Positions 57,109-64,000 of a stretch of 64,000 nucleotides of DNA are shown in pieces. Each line of letters opens with the position of its first letter. The stretch's first letter is position 1. The position numbers were made by a program, and so were the translations under genes. Under the pieces are notes generated by a model that was given only the letters and a program-made list of their open reading frames with translations, was not told the origin of the DNA and ran no database searches. This DNA is from Streptomyces carminius (GTDB taxonomy: Bacteria > Actinomycetota > Actinomycetes > Streptomycetales > Streptomycetaceae), in assembly GCF_002794255.1 (NCBI RefSeq), contig NZ_PGGW01000067.1:372001-436000 (forward strand), read 5' to 3'.

Positions 57109-59514
57109 GTGTCAAGGCGGGAAATCGAGGTGGAACAGCGTCGTCTCAGCCTTCTGTACCGTCGGCTGGACGAACTCCGGGCCCAGGAGGAGGAACGGTT
57201 CGCGCAGGCGCTCGCCCAGGTCGGCAGGGGTCAACAGGCCCTGCTGGAGCGGGAGTCCGCCGCCGCGCGCGCCCAGGAGCGGATCGGCCGCCTGAACGCC
57301 GCGGAGCACGGCCTGTGCTTCGGGCGCCTCGACATGTGCGACGGTGTGCGCCGCTACATCGGACGCATCGGAATCCTCGGCGGGGCGGACGGGAAAACGG
57401 CCGACGCCGACCTGGAACCGCTGCTGGTCGACTGGCGGGCACCCGCCGCACGGCCTTTCTACACCGCCACCGGATTCACTCCGGAGGGTGTGCGGCGGCG
57501 CAGGCACATCCGTACCGGCGGCCGGCGGGTGACCGGACTCCAGGACGAGCTGCTCGGCCCGGACGCGGCCGGCGAGGCCGGGGCGCCGGGACCGGCGGGG
57601 CTGACGGGTGAGGCCGCGCTGCTGGCCGCCCTGGACGCCGACCGGACCGGCCGGATGGGCGACATCGTGCGGACCATCCAGGCCGAGCAGGACCGGGTCA
57701 TCCGCGCCCCGCACGCCGGTGTGCTGGTCGTGCAGGGCGGTCCCGGCACCGGGAAGACCGCCGTGGCCCTGCACCGGGCCGCCTATCTTCTCTACACCCA
57801 CCGGGAGCGGCTGGCCAGGAGCGTGGTGCTGGTGGTCGGCCCCAGTCCGGTCTTCCTGCGGTACGTCGGCGAGGTGCTGCCCTCCCTGGGCGAGACCAGC
57901 GTCCTGCCGGCGACCGTCGGCGAGCTGTACCCCGGGATCACCGCGGACGGCGCCGAACCGCCCGGGGCCGCCGAGGTCAAGGGCCGGGCGGTCATGGCGG
58001 AGGTGGTGGCCGCCGCCGTGCGCGACCGGCAGCGGATCCCGGAGGACGGGCTGGAGGCCGACTGGGGCGGCCGGAGCGTCCGGCTCGGCCCCGGGGACCT
58101 GGCGGCAGCCCGGGACCGGGCCCGTGCCACGGGGCTGCCGCACAACCGGGCCCGCCCGGTGTTCGTCCGGCTCGTCCTGGACGCCCTCGCCCGGCGGGCC
58201 GCCGAGCTGGTCGAGCAGGACGTGCTCGACGGGGTGCCCGCCGAGGCGATGAGGCTGCTGGAGGAGCTGGAGGCCCGGGAGAACCCCTCCGGCGAGCCGC
58301 TCGCCGAGGCGTCCGACGGATTGCTCGGCGTGGACGGCGCCGAGGACATCCGCCGGGAGCTGCGGGCCGACCCCGGGGTGCGCGCGGCGGTCGACGCGCT
58401 GTGGCCGTACCTCACCCCGCCGCGGCTGCTGGCCGAGCTGTACGCCTCGCCCGGGCGGCTGGCGTCCGCCGCCCCCGGCCTCACCCCCGCCGAGCGCGCG
58501 CTGCTGCTGCGCGCGCCCGGAAGCCGGTGGACCCCGTCGGACGTCCCCCTGCTGGACGAGGCGGCCGAACTGCTGGGGGAGGACGACCGGGCGTCCCGCG
58601 CCGCGGCCGAGGCCGAGCGCCGCACGCGTACCGCCCTCGCCCAGGAGGCGCTGGACATCGCCCACGGTTCCCGCTCCACCGACCTGGAGGAGGGCGAGGA
58701 GGCGGAAATCCTCACCGTCCACGACCTGCTGGACGCCGAGCGGCTGGCCGAGCGCCAGGACGAGGCGGACGGCCGCACCCCCGCCGAGCGCGCGGCGGCC
58801 GACCGCACCTGGGCCTTCGGGCACATCGTGGTGGACGAGGCGCAGGAGCTGTCCGCGATGGACTGGCGGCTGCTGGCGCGGCGCTGCCCGAGCCGGTCGA
58901 TGACCCTGGTCGGGGACATCGACCAGACCGGCGCCGCGGCCGGGGCCGCCTCCTGGGAGGAGGCGCTCGCCCCGTGGCTGGGGAACCGGTGGCGGCTGGA
59001 GCGGCTGGAGGTCAACTACCGGACCCCCGCCGAGATCGCGGAGATCGCCGCCGAGGTGTCCGCCGCACACGGCGCGGTGTTCGAGGCGCCGCGCCCGGTG
59101 CGGTCCACCGGGACCCGGCCGTGGCGGCTGCGTGTGCCGCCCGGCGAGCTGTCCGCCGCGCTGGCCGCCCTGGTGGCGGAGGAGGCGGCCGCGGTGGGGG
59201 AGGGGCGGCTGGGGGTGATCGTGCCCACCGCGCGGCTGGCCCGGCTGGGGCGGGCGGTCGCGTCGGCCGTCCCGGGGGCGGAGACCGGCCCGGACGTACG
59301 GCTGGAGAGCACGGTGGCGGTGCTCGACGTCCCCGCGGCGAAGGGGCTGGAGTTCGACTCGGTCCTGGTCGTCGAGCCGGAACGGATCCTGGCCGACTCG
59401 CCGCGCGGCCCGGGCGACCTCTACGTCGCCCTCACCCGCGCCACCCGGCGGCTGGGCGTGGTGCACACCGGTGAGCTGCCGCCCCCGCTCGCCCGGCTGC
59501 GCCCCCGGGAGTGA
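57109..59514 (+). CDS. helR: HelR/HelD-type RNA polymerase-recycling ATPase
   Basis: An 801-residue SF1 helicase-like motor of the HelD family. It starts with a coiled-coil arm (EIEVEQRRLSLLYRRLDELR), then RecA-like domain 1 with the Walker A GGPGTGKTAVALHRAAYLL (about residue 208), HIVVDEAQELSAMDWRLL (II), LVGDIDQTG (III), VNYRTPAEIAE (IV) and LYVALTRATRRLGVVHTG (VI). Such proteins pry stalled RNA polymerase off DNA; the actinobacterial HelR subgroup displaces rifamycin and gives tolerance. The GTG at 57109 follows GGGGATCC. It is monocistronic. Confidence 0.93.
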   Translation: MSRREIEVEQRRLSLLYRRLDELRAQEEERFAQALAQVGRGQQALLERESAAARAQERIGRLNAAEHGLCFGRLDMCDGVRRYIGRIGILGGADGKTADADLEPLLVDWRAPAARPFYTATGFTPEGVRRRRHIRTGGRRVTGLQDELLGPDAAGEAGAPGPAGLTGEAALLAALDADRTGRMGDIVRTIQAEQDRVIRAPHAGVLVVQGGPGTGKTAVALHRAAYLLYTHRERLARSVVLVVGPSPVFLRYVGEVLPSLGETSVLPATVGELYPGITADGAEPPGAAEVKGRAVMAEVVAAAVRDRQRIPEDGLEADWGGRSVRLGPGDLAAARDRARATGLPHNRARPVFVRLVLDALARRAAELVEQDVLDGVPAEAMRLLEELEARENPSGEPLAEASDGLLGVDGAEDIRRELRADPGVRAAVDALWPYLTPPRLLAELYASPGRLASAAPGLTPAERALLLRAPGSRWTPSDVPLLDEAAELLGEDDRASRAAAEAERRTRTALAQEALDIAHGSRSTDLEEGEEAEILTVHDLLDAERLAERQDEADGRTPAERAAADRTWAFGHIVVDEAQELSAMDWRLLARRCPSRSMTLVGDIDQTGAAAGAASWEEALAPWLGNRWRLERLEVNYRTPAEIAEIAAEVSAAHGAVFEAPRPVRSTGTRPWRLRVPPGELSAALAALVAEEAAAVGEGRLGVIVPTARLARLGRAVASAVPGAETGPDVRLESTVAVLDVPAAKGLEFDSVLVVEPERILADSPRGPGDLYVALTRATRRLGVVHTGELPPPLARLRPRE

Positions 59515-59532
59515 CGGCGGTCCGGGGCCCGC

Positions 59533-59763
59533 TCAGGTGTCCGTCCGCGCGGCGCCCCGGCCGCGTACCTCCAGCCCGTCCAGCAGCCGCCGGGTCGCCT
59601 CGGCGACCGCGTCGACGGCCTCCTCGAACGCGGCGCGGTTGTGGGCGGCGGGAGCGCGGAACCCCGAGACCTTGCGGACGTACTGCAGGGCCGCGGCCCG
59701 GACGTCCTCGTCGGTCACCTCGGGGGTCATGGGCGGTCGGAGTGTCCTGATGCTTCGGCACAT
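59533..59763 (-). CDS. DUF2277 family protein
   Basis: A 76-residue protein that starts MCRSIRTLRPPMTPEVTDED, the invariant DUF2277 start, then a helical AALQYVRKVSGFRAPA segment. Function unknown; the early Cys is conserved in the family. The frame runs further upstream but only this ATG fits the family. It converges on helR with 18 bases between stops. Confidence 0.92.
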   Translation of the reverse strand: MCRSIRTLRPPMTPEVTDEDVRAAALQYVRKVSGFRAPAAHNRAAFEEAVDAVAEATRRLLDGLEVRGRGAARTDT

Positions 59764-59831
59764 GCCCCCAGTCTGTCGCGGTTCCGCCGGGCGCGGAACG
59801 GAAATCCGTGGTGCGCCGCGGGCCGCGGCCG

Positions 59832-59861
59832 TACGCTGCCGGTATGGCCCGACGACATTGA
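59832..59861 (+). promoter_or_regulatory. -10 box and leaderless mini-ORF MARRH before the MFS gene
   Basis: TACGCT (59831-59836) lies 7 bases before ATG GCC CGA CGA CAT TGA (59844-59861). This five-codon frame is in the same phase as the MFS gene downstream, so the TGA looks like a premature stop near its natural start or the end of a tiny leader peptide. Confidence 0.5.
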
Positions 59862-59900
59862 CCCACCTCCCGCTCCCGGCGCGATCCCGCGCGCAGATCA

Positions 59901-61160
59901 CTGGCACGCAGGCTGTACGCGCACGCCTTCCTGGACGAGTTCGTCCTGCTGTACCCGCTCTACGCGGTGCTGTTCGCCGACACCGGGCTGTCCGGCGCGG
60001 AGATCTCCTCGCTGTTCGTCATCTGGTCGGTGACCTCGTTCGCCCTCGAGGTGCCCTCGGGCGTGTGGGCGGACGTCTTCTCCCGCCGGTGGCTGGTGGC
60101 GCTGTCCTCCCTGCCGACCGCCGCGGGCTTCGCCCTGTGGACGGCGCTGCCCTGCTACCCGTCGTTCGCCGCGGGCTTCGTGCTCTGGGGCACCGGTACC
60201 GCGCTGGCCTCGGGCGCCCTGGAGGCGCTCGTCCACGAGGAGCTGACGCGCCGCGGCGCGGCCGGTGACTACGCCCGGCTGATGGGCCGCGCGCAGGCGC
60301 TGCGCACCACGGCGGTGGCGCTGGCGACCGCGCTGGCCGCGCCCGTGCTGGCGGTGGGCGGCTACGGGGCGCTGGGAGCCGCGAGCGTGGCCGGGTGCCT
60401 GCTGGCCGCCGGTGCCGGATGGGCGCTTCCGGAGTCCCGCGGCCCCCGGCAGGAGCACGGCGCGGACTCCGGGAAAGCCGGGCACGGCGGGGAGGGCGGG
60501 GAGGAGGACGGTGAACAGGAGGGCGGCGGGGCGTTCCGCGCCGTGCTGCGCGCCGGACTGGCCGAGGTGCGGCGGGAGCCCGCCGTACGGCGCCGGCTGC
60601 TCCTGGCGGCGGTGCTGACGGGCACCACGGCGCTGGACGAGTACGTGCCGCTGCTCGCCGCCGCCACCGGCGTGGACGGGACCGCCGTGCCCCTGCTGGT
60701 GCTGCTGGTCGAGGCCGGTACCGCGGTGGGCGGCTGGTGCGCCGGGTACGGTGCCCGGCGCCTCGCACCCGTGCTGGCCGCCGGTGCGCTCTGCCTGGCC
60801 GCCGGGGCGGCCGGCGGCCACCCGGCGGGGATGGCGGCCGTCGCCGCCGGTTTCGGTGTCTTCCAGTGGGCCATGGTCACGGCCGACGCCCGGCTCCAGG
60901 AGCGCGTCCGGGACCGGGCCAGGGCCACGGTCACCTCGATCGCCGGCTTCGGTTCGGAGGTGGTGGCGGTGCTGGTCTTCGCCGGTTACGCCCTGGGCTC
61001 GGCGCGGCTGGCGCCGGGGCCGCTGCTGGCGCTGGCCGCCGTACCGTATCTGGCCGTCGCCCTGGCCCCGGCGGCGGCTCCGCTCCTGGCGGCGCGGCGC
61101 CGGGAGCGGCGCGGGGGCCGGAGCCGCGGCGGGGGAGGAGCGGACCGCCGCGCGCGGTGA
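59901..61160 (+). CDS. MFS transporter with disrupted start
   Basis: About 419 residues with around 12 helices. The open frame begins at 59862, and the conserved N-terminus RRLYAHAFLDEFVLLYPLYA has no ATG, GTG or TTG before it; the first usual start (GTG 59967) would remove most of helix 1. I give the CTG at 59901. The in-frame ATG at 59844 is followed by TGA after five codons, so the gene may be a recent pseudogene or use CTG. FALEVPSGVWADVFSRRWLV is the MFS loop motif. A charged, Gly-rich linker separates the halves. Substrate unknown. Confidence 0.6.
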   Translation: MARRLYAHAFLDEFVLLYPLYAVLFADTGLSGAEISSLFVIWSVTSFALEVPSGVWADVFSRRWLVALSSLPTAAGFALWTALPCYPSFAAGFVLWGTGTALASGALEALVHEELTRRGAAGDYARLMGRAQALRTTAVALATALAAPVLAVGGYGALGAASVAGCLLAAGAGWALPESRGPRQEHGADSGKAGHGGEGGEEDGEQEGGGAFRAVLRAGLAEVRREPAVRRRLLLAAVLTGTTALDEYVPLLAAATGVDGTAVPLLVLLVEAGTAVGGWCAGYGARRLAPVLAAGALCLAAGAAGGHPAGMAAVAAGFGVFQWAMVTADARLQERVRDRARATVTSIAGFGSEVVAVLVFAGYALGSARLAPGPLLALAAVPYLAVALAPAAAPLLAARRRERRGGRSRGGGGADRRAR

Positions 61161-61248
61161 CGGGCGCGTGTCCGCCCGGGACCGGGGGTACCCGGGTGCA
61201 CGGAAGTCACCGTCCCCCCGGCATCCCCCCGTCTCGACAGGAGTGGCC

Positions 61249-62307
61249 GTGCAAGCGCTGACCGTGGTCCCGGAGCAGAAGAACTCGCTGCGTCTCGACA
61301 CCCTCCCCGACCCCGTGCCGGGGGAGGGGGAACTGCTGGTGGACGGTCTGGCCGTCGGGATCTGCGGCACCGACCGGGAGATCGTGGAGGGCCTGTACGG
61401 GACCCCGCGGGAGGGGCGGGAGAGGCTGGTCATCGGCCACGAGTCGCTGGGCCGGGTGCGCCAGGCGCCGCCCGCGAGCGGCCTCGTACCGGGCGACCTG
61501 GTGGTCGGGGTCGTCCGCCGGCCCGACCCGGTGCCGTGCGGGGCCTGTGCCCACGGCTGGTTCGACATGTGCCGCAACGGGCGCTTCACCGAGCGGGGCA
61601 TCAAGGGCCTGGACGGCTACGCCGCGACCTCCTGGACGGTCGAGGCCGACTACGCCGTGCGTCTGGACCCGTCTCTGGAACATGTCGGGGTGCTGCTGGA
61701 GCCCGCCACCGTGGTGGCCAAGGCCTGGGACCAGATCGAGCGGATCGGCGCCCGCTCCTGGTTCGCCCCGCACTCCGTACTGGTCACAGGGGCCGGGCCG
61801 ATCGGTCTGCTCGCCGCGCTGCTCGGCCGGCAGCGCGGGCTGGAGGTCCATGTCCTGGACCGGGCCGAGTCGGGCGTCAAGCCCGAACTGGTGCGGCGGC
61901 TGGGCGCCGAGTACCACCACGCGGACGTGGAGGAGGTGATGACGCGGGTGCGTCCGGACCTGGTGATCGAGGCCACCGGTGCCGCGTCGGTCGTCTTCGG
62001 CGCCATGGCGGGCATGGGCCCCTACGGGGTGCTGTGCCTGACCGGGCTCTCGCCGGCCGGGCGCACCCTGGAGGTGGACGCCGGGTACATCAACCGCGAT
62101 CTGGTGCTGGACAACTCCGTGGTGGTGGGGACGGTCAACGCCAACCTGCGCCACTACGCCGCCGCGGCCGCCGCTCTGGCCGAGGCGGACCGCGGCTGGC
62201 TGGACGCGCTGATCACCCGCCGGGTGCCGCTGGAGTCCTGGGAGGAGGCCTTCGAGCGGCACCCTGACGACGTCAAGACGGTCGTCGAGCTGAGGCCCGC
62301 GGGCTGA
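61249..62307 (+). CDS. Glucose 1-dehydrogenase-type zinc alcohol dehydrogenase
   Basis: A 352-residue medium-chain dehydrogenase like archaeal glucose 1-dehydrogenase. Catalytic zinc ligands: Cys in VGICGTDREIV and His/Glu in LVIGHESLG. Structural-zinc Cys lie in PVPCGACAHGWFDMCRN. The NAD(P) fold is SVLVTGAGPIGLLAALLG, and VVVGTVNANLRHY is typical of this subgroup. It oxidises glucose or related sugars to the lactone. The GTG at 61249 has AGGAG 6 bases upstream. Its last 35 bases overlap the convergent GH15 gene. Confidence 0.9.
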   Translation: MQALTVVPEQKNSLRLDTLPDPVPGEGELLVDGLAVGICGTDREIVEGLYGTPREGRERLVIGHESLGRVRQAPPASGLVPGDLVVGVVRRPDPVPCGACAHGWFDMCRNGRFTERGIKGLDGYAATSWTVEADYAVRLDPSLEHVGVLLEPATVVAKAWDQIERIGARSWFAPHSVLVTGAGPIGLLAALLGRQRGLEVHVLDRAESGVKPELVRRLGAEYHHADVEEVMTRVRPDLVIEATGAASVVFGAMAGMGPYGVLCLTGLSPAGRTLEVDAGYINRDLVLDNSVVVGTVNANLRHYAAAAAALAEADRGWLDALITRRVPLESWEEAFERHPDDVKTVVELRPAG

Positions 62308-64000
62308 CAGCGGCGGACCGCCCCGCGCCGGAGCGGCGCTGGGCCGGGCCCTGCTCCGAGGAGAGGTTCTGCGCGGTGTCGACCAGCGGGATGTGGGAGA
62401 GGGCCTGGGGGAAGTTGCCGATCAGCCGGCGGTGGCCGGTGTCGTACTCCTCCGAGAGCAGCCCCAGGTCGTTGCGTACCGCCAGCAGCCGTTCGAACAG
62501 TTCCCTGCCCTCCTGGCGGCGGCCCTGCAGGATGTAGTTGTCGGCCAGCCAGAAGGTGCAGGGCAGAAAGGCGCCCTCGCCCGTGGGCAGGCCGTCCACG
62601 GCGGCGGTCCGCGGTCCCATCGTGTAGCGCTGGACGAAGCCGTCCGCCAGCAGTTCCCGCTCGACGGCGGCCACGGTGCCCTTCATCCGCGGGTCGTCCG
62701 CGGGCAGGAAGCCCACGGACGGGATGAGCAGCAGCGACGCGTCCAGCGTCGTGGAGCCGTAGTACTGGGTGAAGGTCTCGCGCTCGGTGTCGTAGCCGTA
62801 CGCGCACACGTCCCGGTGGATCTCGTGCCGCAGCCGCCGCCACCGGTCGGCCGGACCGTCGAGGCCGAACTCCTCCACCGCCTTCACCGCCCGGTCGGCG
62901 GCGACCCACGCCATGACCTTGGAGTGGGTGAAGTCGCGGCGGGGGCCGCGCATCTCCCAGATGCCGTTGTCGGGATCGCGCCAGTGGGACTCCAGGAAGT
63001 CCATCAGCACCTGCTGCACCCGCCAGGCGTCCTGGTCCGGCGGTATGCCCCGGACCCTGGCCTGGTGCAGGGCGTCCATGAGCTCGCCGTGGACGTCGAG
63101 CTGGAGCTGGCCGGAGGCGGCGTTGCCGATGCGCACCGGACGGGAGTGCTCGTAGCCGGGCAGCCAGTCCAGCTCGGCCTCGGTCAGCAGGCGCTCCCCC
63201 TCGATGCCGTAGAGGATGTTCATGCGGCGGGGGGCCCCGGCCAGCGCGCGCAGCAGCCACTCGCGCCAGGCGACCGCCTCCTGCTCGTATCCGGCGTCCA
63301 GCAGCGTCAGCAGGGTGAAGGTGGCGTCGCGCAGCCAGCAGTAGCGGTAGTCCCAGTTGCGCACACCGCCCAGTCGCTCGGGCAGCGAGGTGGTGGGGGC
63401 GGCGACGATGCCGCCGCTGGGGGAGTAGCTCAGGGCCTTGAGGGTCACCAGTGACCGCACCACCGCGTCGCGGTACTCGCCGGTGTGGGTGCATTGGTCG
63501 GCCCACGTCTGCCACCACCGCTCGGTGTCCTCCGCGGTGCCGACCGCCTCCGCCGTGCCGAAGGGGCCGGGCTCTTCGTCCCGCGGCCCCCTCCAGGCCA
63601 TCCGGAAGCCCACCCGGTCGCCCGCGCGGACGGAGAAGTCGGCGGTGCAGTCGCCGTCCCGGACGGTGAGGTCCGCGTCGGAGTCGATGACGAGCACGTC
63701 CGGCCCGGCGTAGGCGCGCACTCTGCGACCCTCGGGGCGCAGCCAGGGCGGGGTGAGCCCGTAGTCGAAGCGCGGCCGCAGCCGGGAGTGGAACCGGACC
63801 CGTCCCTGAAGTCCCTCGACGATGCGTATCACCGTGGGCTGCCCATTGCCGCCGGGCCCGTCGGTGGGGGTGTGGACGGGCATGCAGTCGATCACGCGGG
63901 CCCTGCCCTCGGGGCCCGCGTACTCGGTCTCCAGCACCAGGCTGTCGCCCCGGTAGCGGCGCGCCAGTGGCCGGGCCCGGTCGCCGGGGGCGAGCAGCCA
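62273..64000 (-). CDS. GH15 glucoamylase/trehalase-like enzyme (5' end beyond window)
   Basis: A GH15 enzyme of at least 575 residues; the frame is open at the right edge, where YRGDSLVLETEYAGPEG is the usual N-terminal part, so about 60-70 residues are missing. The (alpha/alpha)6 barrel shows GGVRNWDYRYCWLRDATFTL and, near the end, LPTGEGAFLPCTFWLADNYI with the catalytic Glu. Actinobacterial proteins of this type act on trehalose or alpha-glucans. The stop lies inside the convergent dehydrogenase gene. The C-terminal 25 residues are a basic tail. Confidence 0.9.
   Translation of the reverse strand, partial: WLLAPGDRARPLARRYRGDSLVLETEYAGPEGRARVIDCMPVHTPTDGPGGNGQPTVIRIVEGLQGRVRFHSRLRPRFDYGLTPPWLRPEGRRVRAYAGPDVLVIDSDADLTVRDGDCTADFSVRAGDRVGFRMAWRGPRDEEPGPFGTAEAVGTAEDTERWWQTWADQCTHTGEYRDAVVRSLVTLKALSYSPSGGIVAAPTTSLPERLGGVRNWDYRYCWLRDATFTLLTLLDAGYEQEAVAWREWLLRALAGAPRRMNILYGIEGERLLTEAELDWLPGYEHSRPVRIGNAASGQLQLDVHGELMDALHQARVRGIPPDQDAWRVQQVLMDFLESHWRDPDNGIWEMRGPRRDFTHSKVMAWVAADRAVKAVEEFGLDGPADRWRRLRHEIHRDVCAYGYDTERETFTQYYGSTTLDASLLLIPSVGFLPADDPRMKGTVAAVERELLADGFVQRYTMGPRTAAVDGLPTGEGAFLPCTFWLADNYILQGRRQEGRELFERLLAVRNDLGLLSEEYDTGHRRLIGNFPQALSHIPLVDTAQNLSSEQGPAQRRSGAGRSAAVSPRASARRPS

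Noticed and set aside
1..64000. CRISPR arrays, tRNA or rRNA genes
   Set aside because: No regularly spaced direct repeats with unique spacers and no tRNA cloverleaf or rRNA signature were noticed; a covariance search was not possible.

Overview
The window is very GC-rich actinobacterial chromosome with codon use and gene content typical of Streptomyces: RbpA, Lnt plus polyprenol-phosphate-mannose synthase, HelR, streptogrisin-type protease, GH6 cellulase, MocR and PucR regulators, and many GTG/TTG starts. No rRNA, tRNA, CRISPR array, prophage or biosynthetic cluster was seen. The only mobile element is a compact IS200/IS605-type TnpB locus at about 49.4-51.0 kb.

Layout. 1-13.2 kb is a hypoxia/dormancy (DosR/OsdR-like) island: the 3' part of a GAF histidine kinase, an Acg-type nitroreductase, a flavodoxin, a CBS-BON protein, a GNAT plus ADP-forming acyl-CoA synthetase fusion, a tandem universal stress protein, pyruvate phosphate dikinase and a D-lactate dehydrogenase. 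A TetR regulator and a DUF4260 membrane protein lie inside it and share a candidate operator. 13.5-15.9 kb holds a Tat-exported amidase and a glycosyltransferase-like gene, each split by an apparent one-base deletion. 15.9-23.1 kb has a GH13 alpha-glucosidase, a Ser/Thr kinase with a coupled membrane partner, small stress proteins, a DEAD-box helicase and a cold-shock gene with an attenuator-like leader. 23.2-27.4 kb is a sugar ABC transporter plus 5-dehydro-4-deoxyglucarate dehydratase operon. 27.7-33.1 kb carries a secreted protease, 6-phosphogluconate dehydrogenase, a dehalogenase-like hydrolase and an acyl-CoA dehydrogenase.

33.3-36.9 kb is a possible membrane electron-transfer module: repeat lipoprotein, NuoF/SLBB/ferredoxin fusion and coupled cytochrome b-like protein. 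37.4-46.9 kb carries PucR and Lrp regulators, an amidohydrolase, lnt-ppm1-fxsA and rbpA, the last with a consensus sigma-R promoter. 47.1-51.8 kb has an MFS gene, a glycerophosphodiesterase, the TnpB/RHH element and a yczE-like gene whose stop codon lies in the element end; its divergent neighbour is a MocR regulator. 51.85-64 kb holds an ATP-grasp-like protein, a GH6 cellulase under a CebR-like operator, a DinB protein, helR, an MFS gene with a damaged start, a glucose dehydrogenase and a GH15 enzyme running off the right edge.

Coupling by 4-base stop/start overlaps recurs (ABC operon, kinase/partner, lnt/ppm1, flavoprotein/cytochrome). Strong hairpins without U-tracts close most transcription units.
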